Shown here one piece after another: positions 1 through 9,097 of a stretch of 64,000 bases of DNA. A program made the translations under genes and the position numbers. The notes below the pieces were generated by a model that saw only the letters and a list, made by a program, of their open reading frames with translations, was not told where the DNA came from and searched no databases. Positions within the stretch are counted from its first letter, which is position 1, and each line of letters begins with the position of its first letter. Source of the stretch: Bradyrhizobium sp. Ash2021 (lineage in GTDB: Bacteria > Pseudomonadota > Alphaproteobacteria > Rhizobiales > Xanthobacteraceae); the NCBI RefSeq assembly GCF_031202265.1, contig NZ_CP100604.1:5066501-5130500 (forward strand), written 5' to 3'.

Positions 1-19
1 GGACATGGCAATCAATTCC

Positions 20-110
20 TGGGGCAATGTTTGGGGCAATGTTGCGAATAATGGGCTATAATTGAACGATACCGCCCTATAACGAAACAGATTAGAGCGA
101 CCCTATAACG
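20..110. repeat. Short direct repeats near element edge (possible recombinase arm sites)
   Basis: The 12-mer TGGGGCAATGTT occurs twice in tandem (20-31 and 32-43), and the 10-mer CCCTATAACG occurs at 75-84 and again at 101-110. They sit just outside a terminator and a half tRNA gene. Spaced short direct repeats beside a core site are typical of tyrosine-recombinase attachment regions. The recombinase itself would lie left of the window, so this role is inferred. Confidence 0.5.
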
Positions 111-132
111 CGCTGAAAAATAGCACGAAAAA

Positions 133-162
133 GGGCTCAATATCATGAGATGATATGAGCCC
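133..162 (-). terminator. Rho-independent terminator
   Basis: An inverted repeat GGGCTCATATCA / TGATATTGAGCCC (one bulged base) is followed on the minus strand by TTTTT. It lies just downstream of the tRNA-Ser fragment, so it would end any transcript entering the integrated element from the right. Confidence 0.7.
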
Positions 163-170
163 CTTTCGTA

Positions 171-209
171 TTTCAAGACCGGTGCCTTAAACCACTCGGC
201 CACCCTTCC
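171..209 (-). pseudogene. 5' half of a tRNA-Ser gene (truncated, likely att remnant)
   Basis: On the minus strand these 39 bases match the 5' half of a bacterial tRNA-Ser: acceptor strand GGAAGGG, D-arm GGCCGAGTGGTTTAAGGC and the anticodon loop CTTGAAA (anticodon TGA). The match stops at the anticodon loop. No variable arm, T-loop GGTTCGAATCC or CCA end follows; an unrelated terminator comes instead. Integrases that recombine in the anticodon loop leave such displaced halves at one end of the element. An intact copy should lie at the other end, outside the window. Confidence 0.8.
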
Positions 210-632
210 GTCTTTGGAAGTCAGCGGCTTAGCAAAGCCGGCGGCACCGGTCGCCGGAACCTCTTTTATCAACGGGACGACTTCCGGCTCGTAACCTTCC
301 TTGGCGAAACTGACGGTGATGTCGGCGCTGCGCTTGGCCACAATGGCGCAGGGCGTGATGCATGCGGTCGGAACCTCGAGGCCGGAGATGGTGGCCTCGG
401 CTCCTGACGGCGTCGATGAAATGCTGATATTTTCAGTCGTCCCGCGTGTCACGGACGCGCAGCCACCCACCGCCGCGGCGAGCGCCACGACTCCCAAAAC
501 ACGCATTGATTGATCTCCCCAAGCCCGGCGGCATCCAACCGCAACCGGAGGGTGAGATCAATAGCAACTGCTCGAAGATCGTTAATTTACGCACGCGCGT
601 GGAGGCAGCGTTCCGGCACCCGCTCTTTCGGC

Positions 633-731
633 CTAGTTGAACGCGAAAGCGATCAAGCTCGAGCACAAAAGCACGAGGCTCGCGGTGGTCAGTGCGAGGA
701 ACCCGTCGGAGACAATGTCGTGGTTGCGCAT
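633..731 (-). CDS. 32-residue single-pass membrane peptide
   Basis: The peptide starts MRNHDIVSDG and continues with a hydrophobic helix rich in L, A, S and T, ending FAFN. A good ribosome-binding site (AGGTG, 5 bases before ATG) supports translation. It has no recognised family. A second micro-protein of the same kind lies 90 bases upstream on the same strand, so the two could be co-transcribed. Such peptides are usually missed by annotation; the case rests on start-site quality and a clean transmembrane segment. Confidence 0.5.
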   Translation of the reverse strand: MRNHDIVSDGFLALTTASLVLLCSSLIAFAFN

Positions 732-823
732 GTTACACCTGCCACTGTCGATTCTCGTCCGAATTTATTAAAGCTTTCGGAATCGCCGATTGGCAGCGGT
801 GACGCGTCTCTCCGCCCCGGGGC

Positions 824-913
824 TCAAGCCCTTGAGCGAAAACCTTCGAATGCATGAGCGAGAAAAATCCCGGCGCTCACCAGGCCCATCACCGCTGTAA
901 CCGTCTCAATCAT
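824..913 (-). CDS. 29-residue single-pass membrane peptide
   Basis: This micro-ORF (MIETVTAVMG, then LVSAGIFLAHAFEG and a basic end FRSRA) is preceded by AGGAAG six bases before the ATG. A hydrophobic helix of about 17 residues is followed by Arg residues, which suggests an N-out/C-in small membrane peptide. It is co-directional with the 32-residue peptide downstream. No family is recognised. The region from here to the rlpA start (914-1270) shows no other convincing gene and must hold divergent promoters. Confidence 0.5.
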   Translation of the reverse strand: MIETVTAVMGLVSAGIFLAHAFEGFRSRA

Positions 914-1270
914 CGCAAACTTCCTTTGCGCCCCGGCACCCACCAAACGACTGCCGCGTTGCACAGTCAAAAAGATTCATTTGTCTGGATCGAAGATCCG
1001 GCCGAGTGATGATTTGTTGCAACAGGTTGTTTGAATGCGGGACAGGGCAGGCGTGATCCGGCCGCGATTAGCCCGTGATCGGCGGTCCGGGGCCGCAATT
1101 TCGCGGGCCGCCGCGGAAACCATTGATTCACCACGCGGGGGCTGACCCCATTTCCGCCGTGTTCCAGTTGCGATATCTTCATGCCTTGGTGCGGAGGTGG
1201 GCCGCATCGTGGTTTATGGCTGTTCAAGCCTCCGAGTAGGCATGCGGCCAGTGGAATGGTAATTGGGGCG

Positions 1271-2191
1271 ATGGGGATTCGACGGCCAAATTCGATCGTC
1301 CTGGTAGCGCGTGGCGTTGCCGCGGTGGCAACCTGCCTCGTGCTCGCCAACTGCGCCTCGTCGAACAAGTTCGCCAGCCGCGTTGATCCCAGATACGGCG
1401 TTTCCAGTAGCCCCCGGGTCGTTGCCTTCGGAGAACCCGTGCCGAAGGGCGGCGGCACCTACCGGGTCGGCAAGCCCTATACTGTCGGCGGACGGGTCTA
1501 TGTGCCCGAAGAAGATGCCGAGTATCGCGAGGAGGGCATGGCCTCCTGGTACGGCGATGATTTCCACGGCCGGCTGACCGCCAATGGCGAAGTGTTCGAC
1601 ATGGGCTCGTTGACCGCCGCCCATCCCACCCTGCCGATGCCGTGCTACGCGCGCGTCACCAATCTCCGGAATGGCAAATCGCTGATCGTTCGCGTCAATG
1701 ACCGCGGACCCTACCACGGCAATCGCCTCATAGATGTCTCGAACAAAGCCGCGGAACTTCTTGAATTCAAAGGCAATGGTGTCGCCCGCGTTCGCGTCGA
1801 ATATGTCGGTCGCGCGCCGCTCGAAGGCTCCGACGACCGCCAGTTGATTGCGACCTTGCGCACCGGCGTTCCCGCGCCATCGCCGTCCACGGTCCGAATC
1901 GCGTCCGCCCGCCCGTTCGTGCCGGAACTTTCGTCATCCGCCGGCCGGATCCGGGGCGAGGTTCCAATGCCGGAAGGGCGGCCCTACAGCCTTGGCAATA
2001 CCTCCGCCGATTACGCCTCGATCAATGCCACCTCGGAAATGTCGGCCTCCAGCCGCTCCCGCGGCCGGGTGCCGGAGAATCGCCGCGCGGTGTCCTACGA
2101 GAGCGACGATCGTTATGCGGCCGGGCCGAGCTACATGCCGATCGATCCGCGCGGCCCCGCCGAAGTGCTGAGCGGGCGCGGGCTCTACTGA
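1271..2191 (+). CDS. rlpA: RlpA-family septal ring lytic transglycosylase (lipoprotein)
   Basis: RlpA proteins cleave denuded glycan strands at the septum. The chosen start MGIRRPNSIV gives a lipoprotein signal with lipobox LANC (Cys near residue 28); a start at 1256 adds five residues. A double-psi beta-barrel follows with the hallmark EEGMASWYGDDFHGRLTANG, AHPTLPM and VNDRGPY (catalytic Asp). The last ~120 residues are Pro/Ser/Arg-rich and no C-terminal SPOR domain is visible, unlike E. coli RlpA. The gene begins a run of cell-wall and housekeeping genes, and its end overlaps the convergent hydrolase gene by 7 bases. Confidence 0.85.
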   Translation: MGIRRPNSIVLVARGVAAVATCLVLANCASSNKFASRVDPRYGVSSSPRVVAFGEPVPKGGGTYRVGKPYTVGGRVYVPEEDAEYREEGMASWYGDDFHGRLTANGEVFDMGSLTAAHPTLPMPCYARVTNLRNGKSLIVRVNDRGPYHGNRLIDVSNKAAELLEFKGNGVARVRVEYVGRAPLEGSDDRQLIATLRTGVPAPSPSTVRIASARPFVPELSSSAGRIRGEVPMPEGRPYSLGNTSADYASINATSEMSASSRSRGRVPENRRAVSYESDDRYAAGPSYMPIDPRGPAEVLSGRGLY

Positions 2192-3126
2192 GTTTTCAGA
2201 AACGCGATCAGGGCCGCGTTGACCTCGTCGGGGCGCTCCTGCTGGACCCAGTGACCGGCGCCCTCAAGGATCAGCTTTTTCCGCAGGTTGGGCAGCACCC
2301 GTTCCATATCGCCGATACGCTTGGCGCCGATCAGGCCGGTGACGACGGAGTCCTTCGATCCCGCAATGAACAATGAGGGCTGATGGATCTGCGCGCCCTG
2401 CCAGGGCGCGGTCAGCTCCCAGTTGCGGTCGAGGTTGCGATACCAGTTGAGCCCGCCGCGAAAGCCGGACTTTGTGTAGGCCTCGGCAAAATAGGCGATG
2501 TCGGTTTCATCGAGCCAATGCGGCAGCGGCAGGTCGGCGCGTAAATTGCCCAGGAATCCCTTGCCTTCGTCGATGAACAGCGAATTGGGATCGGACACGC
2601 CGCGCCCCAGGACCATCCGCATGGTCTGCGCGATATCGCGCTCGAACTCGGCTTCGGCAACACCCGGCGCCTGGAAATACTGCCAGTAGAAATTGGTAAT
2701 GCCGCCTTCACGCAGGCTATCGAGCGGCCGGCCGCGGCCACGAAGAGGGGGCGGGACGCTGAGGCCCGCCACCCTGGTGAATATCTCGGGCCTGAACATC
2801 GCCGCGTGCCAGGCAACCGGCGCGCCCCAGTCGTGGCCGATGATGACGGCCTGTTTCTCGCCGAGGGCGGCGACCAGCGCGACCATGTCGCCGACCGTGT
2901 CAAAGATGCTGTAGGCGCCGGTATCGGCCGGTGCGCTGGTCCGGCCGAACCCTCGCATGTCGGGCGCCACGACATGGAAGCCGGCCTCGGCCAGGGCGGG
3001 GATCTGATGCCGCCAGGAATAGGACAGTTCGGGCCAGCCGTGGCAAAGTACCACCAGCGGACCCTCACCTTGTTCGAGGACGAACAGCTCAATCCCGTTG
3101 GCGGAAAGAGTGCGTGAGGTGGGCAT
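2185..3126 (-). CDS. Alpha/beta hydrolase, epoxide-hydrolase-like
   Basis: This 313-residue protein has the epoxide hydrolase layout: oxyanion motif HGWPELSYSW near residue 30, nucleophile elbow GHDWGAPVAW (nucleophilic Asp near 104), a helical lid containing GLNWYRN that can supply the epoxide-polarising Tyr, an acid at SKDS, and the general base in GAGHWVQQERP near the C-terminus. It has no signal peptide, so it is cytosolic. The substrate cannot be read from sequence; haloalkane dehalogenases are related, but the Tyr-bearing lid favours an epoxide hydrolase. Confidence 0.8.
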   Translation of the reverse strand: MPTSRTLSANGIELFVLEQGEGPLVVLCHGWPELSYSWRHQIPALAEAGFHVVAPDMRGFGRTSAPADTGAYSIFDTVGDMVALVAALGEKQAVIIGHDWGAPVAWHAAMFRPEIFTRVAGLSVPPPLRGRGRPLDSLREGGITNFYWQYFQAPGVAEAEFERDIAQTMRMVLGRGVSDPNSLFIDEGKGFLGNLRADLPLPHWLDETDIAYFAEAYTKSGFRGGLNWYRNLDRNWELTAPWQGAQIHQPSLFIAGSKDSVVTGLIGAKRIGDMERVLPNLRKKLILEGAGHWVQQERPDEVNAALIAFLKTQ

Positions 3127-3291
3127 CGCGTTTCCGCCTTGTTTGCCGGATTTTGTTGAGCAACGGCTTGGTGCGCAGGATAGGTTCCTTTGTCCCGCGC
3201 CGCAATCCGATCAGGTCGGGGGAAGTCCCAAAACCTCAGTTGTTTGCGATACTTCCAACTGTTAGAACGCCTGCCATTCAGGACATCGCCG

Positions 3292-4551
3292 ATGGCAACC
3301 GAGACAGCAACTTCCCGCAAATCTGGCGCCGCGGCCGGACGACCTTGGCGCAGCCTGATCGCGGCTGTGGTTGCGCTGGGCGTCGGATGGGGCGGGATCG
3401 TCTTCGCCGCCAACAACAGCGTGCAGGGCGCCAAGAAGGAAGAGAACGGGTTTGACGGCGATGCGCCGACCGCGATCCTGATCGAGGCGTCCAGCGGCAG
3501 CGTGCTGTTCGAGAAGAACGCCGATGAACTGCGGGCGCCCTCCAGCATGATGAAGCTGATGACGGCCGAGGTGGTGTTCAACGCCATCAAGAAAGGCGAC
3601 GTCAAACTCACCGACGAGTACCGGGTCAGCGAAAACGCCTGGCGACGGGGCGGCGCGCCCTCCGGCACTTCGACGATGTTCGCGGCCATCAACAGCAAGA
3701 TTTCGGTCGACGATCTCCTGCACGGCGCGATCATCCCGAGCGGCAACGACGCCTGCATCGCGCTCGCCGAGGGCATCGCCGGTAACGAGCGGACCTTTGC
3801 GACCGACTTCATGACCAAGCGCGCCCGCGAACTTGGCATGACCAAGTCGACTTTTGGCAATTCCAACGGACTGCCCGATCCCGCCAACAAGATGACGGTG
3901 CGGGAACTCTCAAAACTCGCGCGTTATGTCATCCAGACTTACCCCGAGTTCTACAAACTTTTCGGCGAGAAGGAGTTCACCTGGAACAAAATCCGGCAGC
4001 AGAACCGCAATCCGCTGTTGAACTCGCTCACCGGCGCCGACGGGCTGAAGACCGGCTACACCAAGGAAGGCGGCTACGGCATGGTCGGCTCGGCGGTCCA
4101 GAACGACACCCGGCTGATCGTCGTGGTCAACGGCCTCGAGGATCCCGAAGACCGCGCCACCGAAGCCAAGAAGATGCTGGAATGGGGTTTTCACAGTTTC
4201 GAGACGCGGACATTGTTCGCGGCAAACCAGCAGATCGGCTACGCCAAGGTGTTCGGCGGCGATAGCCGCTCGGTGAAGCTCGCCAGCCCCGAGCCGATCA
4301 AGGTGATGGTTCCAAAGAACGGCAATGAGAAATTGATCGCCCGCATCGTCTATAACGGGCCGGTGCGTGCACCGATCCAGTCCGGCCAGCGGGTTGGCTT
4401 GGTGCGGGTATGGCGCGGCGCCAATGTTGCCATGGAAGCGCCGGTTTACGCGGCGGAAGCGGTCGCTACAGGTTCGACCGTGCGCCGCGCGATCGATGGA
4501 GCCAGCGAACTCGTCATCGGCATGTTTCGCGCGAGCGCAGAGAAGCTCTGA
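3292..4551 (+). CDS. D-alanyl-D-alanine carboxypeptidase (PBP5/6 family)
   Basis: This trims the terminal D-Ala of peptidoglycan pentapeptides in the periplasm. The 419-residue product has an N-terminal hydrophobic segment (residues ~20-40). The three penicillin-binding motifs are present: SMMK (Ser85-Lys88), SGN in IIPSGNDAC, and KTG in LKTGYTKEGG. A PBP5 C-terminal beta-domain follows. The start is set by AGGA eight bases before ATG; an in-frame upstream extension lacks a ribosome site. The stop is 2 bases from the tmk start, so the two are transcribed together. Confidence 0.9.
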   Translation: MATETATSRKSGAAAGRPWRSLIAAVVALGVGWGGIVFAANNSVQGAKKEENGFDGDAPTAILIEASSGSVLFEKNADELRAPSSMMKLMTAEVVFNAIKKGDVKLTDEYRVSENAWRRGGAPSGTSTMFAAINSKISVDDLLHGAIIPSGNDACIALAEGIAGNERTFATDFMTKRARELGMTKSTFGNSNGLPDPANKMTVRELSKLARYVIQTYPEFYKLFGEKEFTWNKIRQQNRNPLLNSLTGADGLKTGYTKEGGYGMVGSAVQNDTRLIVVVNGLEDPEDRATEAKKMLEWGFHSFETRTLFAANQQIGYAKVFGGDSRSVKLASPEPIKVMVPKNGNEKLIARIVYNGPVRAPIQSGQRVGLVRVWRGANVAMEAPVYAAEAVATGSTVRRAIDGASELVIGMFRASAEKL

Positions 4552-4553
4552 CC

Positions 4554-5240
4554 ATGGCCGAGGCAGCGGTCAAGCGGACTTCCGGGCGCGGAAAGTTCAT
4601 TTCATTTGAGGGCGGCGAGGGCTCGGGAAAGTCCACCCAGATCAAGAAACTCGCCGATCGCCTCGATGCGGTAAAGCTGCGGGCCATCGTCACGCGCGAG
4701 CCCGGCGGATCGCCGGGCGCCGAAGTCATCCGGCATCTGTTGCTGTCCGGAATGGGCAAGCTGCTCGGTCCCGACGCCGAGACGCTGCTGTTTGCCGCCG
4801 CGCGCGACGACCATGTGCGCACGGTGATCCAGCCCGCGCTCACCCAGGGTATCTGGGTGCTGTGCGACCGCTTCTTTGACTCGACGCGGGCCTATCAGGG
4901 CAGGCTGGGGCAGGTCGCTCCCGGCGTGCTCAACGCGATGCAGCGGGTCACCATCGGCGACCTCAAGCCGGACCTGACCATCATCCTCGACGTCCCCGTC
5001 GAAGTCGGCCTGCAGCGCGCCGCAGCCCGCCGCGGCAGCGGGGCGCCTGACCGGTTCGAGGCCGAAGACATCAAATTCCATCAGGATCTGCGCGACGCCT
5101 ACCGGCAAATTGCCGCTGACGATCCGCAGCGCTGCGTGCTGATCGACGCCAATGCCGATGCCGAGACGGTCGCCGCCAAGGTCTGGACCGCCTTGCGCGA
5201 TCATCTGTTCGCGATCCCTAACGCGGCCAGCACCGCATGA
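4554..5240 (+). CDS. tmk: Thymidylate kinase
   Basis: Tmk phosphorylates dTMP to dTDP. The 228-residue protein has the P-loop GGEGSGKST at residues ~22-30, the dTMP-binding EPGGSPGAEVIR, the DRX motif CDRFFDSTRAYQG, and an Arg-rich LID region (AARRGSGAPDRFE). The start directly follows the upstream carboxypeptidase stop, and the stop overlaps holB by ATGA, indicating translational coupling. Confidence 0.95.
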   Translation: MAEAAVKRTSGRGKFISFEGGEGSGKSTQIKKLADRLDAVKLRAIVTREPGGSPGAEVIRHLLLSGMGKLLGPDAETLLFAAARDDHVRTVIQPALTQGIWVLCDRFFDSTRAYQGRLGQVAPGVLNAMQRVTIGDLKPDLTIILDVPVEVGLQRAAARRGSGAPDRFEAEDIKFHQDLRDAYRQIAADDPQRCVLIDANADAETVAAKVWTALRDHLFAIPNAASTA

Positions 5241-6277
5241 GCGCCCGCAAGACCGAGCAGGAGATCGCGGTCCGGCACCCGCGCGAAACGCCGGACCTGT
5301 TCGGGCATCGCGAGGCGGAGACCGCCTTGCTGAACGCCTACCGCAGCGGCCGGATTCCGCATGCCTGGCTGATCGGGGGCGCGCAGGGGATCGGCAAGGC
5401 GACGCTGGCCTATCGCATGGCGCGGTTCGTGCTCACCCATCGCAATCCACAGGCCGCCTCCGTGCAACGGGCCGGGACGCTCGCGGTCGATCCAACGGAT
5501 TCGGTTGCGCGGCAGATCACGGCCGGCGCCCATGGCGGGTTGCTCGTGCTCGAGCGCGGCCTCAATGACCGTGGCGTGCTGCGCACCGTCATCACCGTCG
5601 ACGAAACGCGGGAGACGATTTCGTTCTTCGGCTCGACCGCGGCCGTCGACGGCTGGCGGGTCTGCATTGTCGATACCGTCGACGAGCTCAATCCGAATGC
5701 GGCGAACGCGCTGCTCAAAATCCTGGAGGAGCCGCCGCAGCAATCGCTGTTTCTTCTGGTCAGTCACGCGCCGTCGCGGGTGTTGCCGACCATCCTGTCG
5801 CGCTGCCGCAAATTGCCGCTGCGGCCGCTGGCCGCCAGCGACGTCATGCGTGCGGCCGCTGGTGCCACGGAGATCGCAGCCGACGATCCCGCACTTGCCG
5901 AGACGGCCGCACCATCGGAGGGAAGCGTCGGGCGCGCGCTGAACCTGCTCGGCGGCGATGCGTTGAAACTGCAGCAGCGAACCGCGGCGCTGTTGGCGAC
6001 GCTGCCGCGGGTCGATCCGCGCGAACTGCATGCGCTGGGCGATGCGCTCGGCACCAGCGACCGCGTCGCGCTTGCGGCTTTCATCGACGGTATCGATCGC
6101 TGGATCTCGGAAAAACTGCACGTCGACGACGCCAACGCGAATCTGCCGCGCCTTGCACGGCTGGCGGAGGTATGGGAAAAGATCGTCCGCGCCGCGCGCG
6201 ACACCGAATCGTACAATCTGGAACGAAAACCGCTGGTTTTCTCGGTATTCTCGATGCTTGCGGAAGCGACGCGGTAG
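5237..6277 (+). CDS. holB: DNA polymerase III delta' subunit
   Basis: Delta' is the stator of the clamp loader. The 346-residue product carries an AAA+ fold with a P-loop-like GGAQGIGKATLAY, the LLKILEEPP sensor region and the SRC motif (TILSRCRKLPLRPL) used for inter-subunit arginine-finger function. It overlaps tmk by 4 bases; tmk-holB-tatD is a common bacterial order. It is longer than E. coli HolB (334 residues) mainly in the linker before the C-terminal collar domain. Confidence 0.92.
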   Translation: MSARKTEQEIAVRHPRETPDLFGHREAETALLNAYRSGRIPHAWLIGGAQGIGKATLAYRMARFVLTHRNPQAASVQRAGTLAVDPTDSVARQITAGAHGGLLVLERGLNDRGVLRTVITVDETRETISFFGSTAAVDGWRVCIVDTVDELNPNAANALLKILEEPPQQSLFLLVSHAPSRVLPTILSRCRKLPLRPLAASDVMRAAAGATEIAADDPALAETAAPSEGSVGRALNLLGGDALKLQQRTAALLATLPRVDPRELHALGDALGTSDRVALAAFIDGIDRWISEKLHVDDANANLPRLARLAEVWEKIVRAARDTESYNLERKPLVFSVFSMLAEATR

Positions 6278-6332
6278 GCGCTCCGCCTAGATATCAATCC
6301 CGACAAGCCTGTTTGAACACCTAAAGGAATTC

Positions 6333-8291
6333 GTGGTGGCTGCTAAGAAAAAACCTTCCAAGAAGAAGAAAGCGAAGAAGGCATCGCCGCGCGCCGCCAA
6401 GGCCGCGCCGAAAAAACGCGCCAAGAAAAGCACAGCTGCGGCGAAGAAAACTGCCAAGAAGGCGGCCAAGAAAACCAGCAGGAAAACCACCAAAAAATCG
6501 AAGAAGGCTGCCAGGAAGCCTGCCGAGAAAAAGACCGTCAAAAAATCAGTCAGAAAATCCGCGAAGACGACGTCTGCGAAGAAGGCGACTCCGAAGGAGA
6601 AAGCGGCTCCAAAATCGCCAGGCTCCGCCCCCCAGCAAACGAGCGCGCCCGCCAAAATCCGGAAGCCGAAAGCCGTAGCGCCTGCCAGCACGGCCACTCG
6701 GACCGCAAAGCCCGCTCCGGCAGCAAGGCCCGCGCCGGCCGCCTCGCGCGAAAACATTTTCTACATCACGACCGCGATCGCCTATCCAAACGGCGTGCCG
6801 CATATCGGCCACGCCTATGAAGCGATCGCGACCGATGCGCTGGCGCGGTTCCAGCGGCTCAACGGCAAGGACGTGTTTTTCCTGACCGGGACCGACGAGC
6901 ACGGCCTAAAAATGGTCCAGACGGCCGAGGCTGAAAAGCTGCCGACGATGGAAGTCGCGACCCGCAATGCGCTCTTATTCAAGCAGATGGACGAGCGTCT
7001 GAACGTCTCGTTCGACCGCTTCATCCGCACCACGGAGCCCGAGCATCACCGTTCGGTTCAGGTGGTCTGGAATCGCATGCAACAGAACGGCGACATCTAT
7101 ATCGACACCTATTCCGGCTGGTATTCGGTGCGCGATGAAGCCTACTACGCCGAAGAAGAGACGGTTGTCGGCGAAGACAATGTGCGCCGCGGCCCGCAGG
7201 GCTCGCCGGTGGAGTGGGTCGAGGAGAAGAGCTACTTCTTCAAGCTGTCGGCCTATCAGGACCGATTGCTGGCGCTGTACGAGAACCAGCCCGATTTCAT
7301 CGGACCGGATTCACGCCGCAACGAAGTGATCAGCTTCGTGAAGGGGGGCTTGAGGGACCTGTCGATCTCGCGCACCACGTTCGATTGGGGCGTCAAGGTG
7401 CCGACCGACCCCGAACACGTGATGTATGTCTGGGTCGACGCCCTGACCAACTACATCACCGGCGTCGGCTTTCCCGACGAGAGCAGCGAGACCTGGCGCT
7501 ACTGGCCGGCCGACGTGCACATCATCGGCAAGGACATCATCCGCTTCCACGCGGTGTACTGGCCGGCGTTCCTGATGTCGGCCGGGATTCCGGTGCAGAA
7601 GCGGGTCTATGCGCACGGCTTCCTGTTCAACAGGGGCGAGAAGATGTCGAAGTCGGTCGGCAATGTCGTCGATCCCTTCAATCTCGCCGATCAATACGGC
7701 GTCGACCAGATGCGCTATTTCTTCCTGCGCGAGGTGCCGTTCGGGCAGGACGGCAATTACAACCACGAAGCCATCGTCGCGCGGATCAATGCCGATCTCG
7801 CCAACGATCTCGGCAATCTGGCGCAGCGCTCGCTGTCGATGATCGCGAAGCAGCTCGGCGGCATCCTGCCGGAGCCGGGCGAATTCAGCGACAACGACAA
7901 GGCGATCCTGGCGCAGGCCGATGGCATGCTGGAGTTGTCGCGGACCGCAATGGCGACGCAGCAGATCCATCAATGGCTGAACGCGGTCTGGGCCGTGGTG
8001 GCGGAAGCCAACCGCTATTTCGCGGGCGAAGCGCCGTGGGCGCTGGCGAAGACCGATCCGGCGCGGCAGAAAACGGTGCTGTACGTCACCGCCGAAGTCG
8101 TGCGCCAGATCGCGATCCTGGCGCAGGCGGCGATGCCGGAAGCGTCGGCAAAGCTGCTGGACAGTCTCGGGGTTCCCCACGACGCGCGCAACTTCGCCGC
8201 CCTCGGCGGCGCAACGCGCATTGCCGCGGGCACGGCCTTGCCGGCGCCGGTCGGCGTATTCCCGCGCTATGTCGAACCCAAAGTGGATTGA
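6333..8291 (+). CDS. metG: Methionyl-tRNA synthetase with long lysine-rich N-terminal tail
   Basis: MetG charges tRNA-Met. Catalytic motifs are the HIGH signature PHIGHAY (His157-His160) and KMSKS in [10 protein letters not shown]. The connective region lacks the CxxC zinc knuckles of E. coli MetG, and no C-terminal Trbp111-like domain is present. The first ~138 residues are a low-complexity Lys/Ala/Pro tail resembling histone H1 ([16 protein letters not shown] and similar repeats), joined to the core at about [15 protein letters not shown]. The start is GTG with AAAGGA upstream. The tail is in frame with no stop, but an internal start nearer the core cannot be excluded. Confidence 0.93.
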   Translation: MVAAKKKPSKKKKAKKASPRAAKAAPKKRAKKSTAAAKKTAKKAAKKTSRKTTKKSKKAARKPAEKKTVKKSVRKSAKTTSAKKATPKEKAAPKSPGSAPQQTSAPAKIRKPKAVAPASTATRTAKPAPAARPAPAASRENIFYITTAIAYPNGVPHIGHAYEAIATDALARFQRLNGKDVFFLTGTDEHGLKMVQTAEAEKLPTMEVATRNALLFKQMDERLNVSFDRFIRTTEPEHHRSVQVVWNRMQQNGDIYIDTYSGWYSVRDEAYYAEEETVVGEDNVRRGPQGSPVEWVEEKSYFFKLSAYQDRLLALYENQPDFIGPDSRRNEVISFVKGGLRDLSISRTTFDWGVKVPTDPEHVMYVWVDALTNYITGVGFPDESSETWRYWPADVHIIGKDIIRFHAVYWPAFLMSAGIPVQKRVYAHGFLFNRGEKMSKSVGNVVDPFNLADQYGVDQMRYFFLREVPFGQDGNYNHEAIVARINADLANDLGNLAQRSLSMIAKQLGGILPEPGEFSDNDKAILAQADGMLELSRTAMATQQIHQWLNAVWAVVAEANRYFAGEAPWALAKTDPARQKTVLYVTAEVVRQIAILAQAAMPEASAKLLDSLGVPHDARNFAALGGATRIAAGTALPAPVGVFPRYVEPKVD

Positions 8292-8305
8292 GCGGTTCGG
8301 ACGCC

Positions 8306-9097
8306 ATGCTGGTCGACAGTCACTGCCATCTCGACTTTCCCGATTTTGCCGAGGATCTCGACGCCATCGTCGCGCGCGCCGAGACCGCCGGCATTGGGCG
8401 CATCGTCACGATCTCGACCCGGGTGAAACGGCTCGCCGCGCTGCTGGCGATCGTCGAACGGTTTCCCAACGTCTATTGTTCGGTCGGCACTCATCCGCAT
8501 CAGGCCGATGAGGAAGACGGCATTCCCGCTGATGAGCTGATCGAGCTGACAAAGCATCCAAAAGTCGTGGCGCTGGGCGAGGCGGGGCTGGATTACTTCT
8601 ATCAGCACGGCTCACGCGAGGCACAGGAGCGCGGCTTTCGCGCCCATATCGCCGCCGCCCGCGCGACCGGCCTGCCGCTGGTGATCCACACCCGCGACGC
8701 CGATGCGGATTGCGGCCACATCCTCGAAGACGAGATCGGCAAGGGGCCATTCAAGGCCGTGCTGCATTGCTACACCGGCGGGCGAGACCTGGCGATGAAA
8801 GCGATCTCGCTGGGGCTGTCGATTTCATTCACGGGCATTCTGACGTTCAAGAAATCCGAGAGCCTGCGCGCGCTCGCGGCCGAGCTTCCGGCTGACCGCA
8901 TCATGGTCGAGACCGACTCGCCGTATCTGGCGCCCGGAAAGTTCCGCGGCAAGCGCAACGAGCCGTCTTACGTGGTGGAGGTCGCAAAAGTGCTGGCGGA
9001 AACGCGCGGCGTCTCGCTGGAAGAGATTTCGCGGCAGACCAGCGAAAACTTCTTCCGCCTGTTCTCAAAAGTGCCCGCGCCGAAAGCTGTGGCATGA
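8306..9097 (+). CDS. tatD: TatD-family metal-dependent DNase
   Basis: The 263-residue TIM-barrel protein shows all TatD metal sites: DSHCHLDF at the N-terminus, LGEAGLDYFY, VIHTRDAD, LHCYTGG and VETDSPYLAP. TatD enzymes are 3'-5' exonucleases or deoxyribonucleases. The start lies 14 bases after metG, and the stop overlaps the MBL hydrolase gene by ATGA, so metG-tatD-MBL is one operon, a frequent arrangement in alphaproteobacteria. Confidence 0.93.
   Translation: MLVDSHCHLDFPDFAEDLDAIVARAETAGIGRIVTISTRVKRLAALLAIVERFPNVYCSVGTHPHQADEEDGIPADELIELTKHPKVVALGEAGLDYFYQHGSREAQERGFRAHIAAARATGLPLVIHTRDADADCGHILEDEIGKGPFKAVLHCYTGGRDLAMKAISLGLSISFTGILTFKKSESLRALAAELPADRIMVETDSPYLAPGKFRGKRNEPSYVVEVAKVLAETRGVSLEEISRQTSENFFRLFSKVPAPKAVA

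Larger units (their letters stand above)
12..506 (-). pseudogene. PEGA-type lipoprotein, 3' end lost at element junction
   Basis: The first ~95 residues form a believable lipoprotein: a signal peptide with lipobox (V-G-G-C at residues 14-17) and then a PEGA-like segment (SSTPSGAEATISG, followed by FAKEGYEPEVVPL). After GAAGFA the frame runs through a short linker into the tRNA-Ser fragment, the terminator and element DNA, giving a C-terminus that is clearly not protein-derived. I recall homologues continuing with a glycine-rich hydrophobic stretch after this point, which is missing here. The gene is therefore a 5' remnant; translation of the read-through form is unlikely to be meaningful. Confidence 0.7.

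Noticed and set aside
20..43. Tandem 12-bp repeats as a possible CRISPR array
   Set aside because: Only two adjacent copies without spacers, and no cas genes in the window; recombinase-site repeats fit better.
171..209. Intact tRNA-Ser gene
   Set aside because: Homology ends in the anticodon loop; no variable arm, T-arm or 3' acceptor strand follows.
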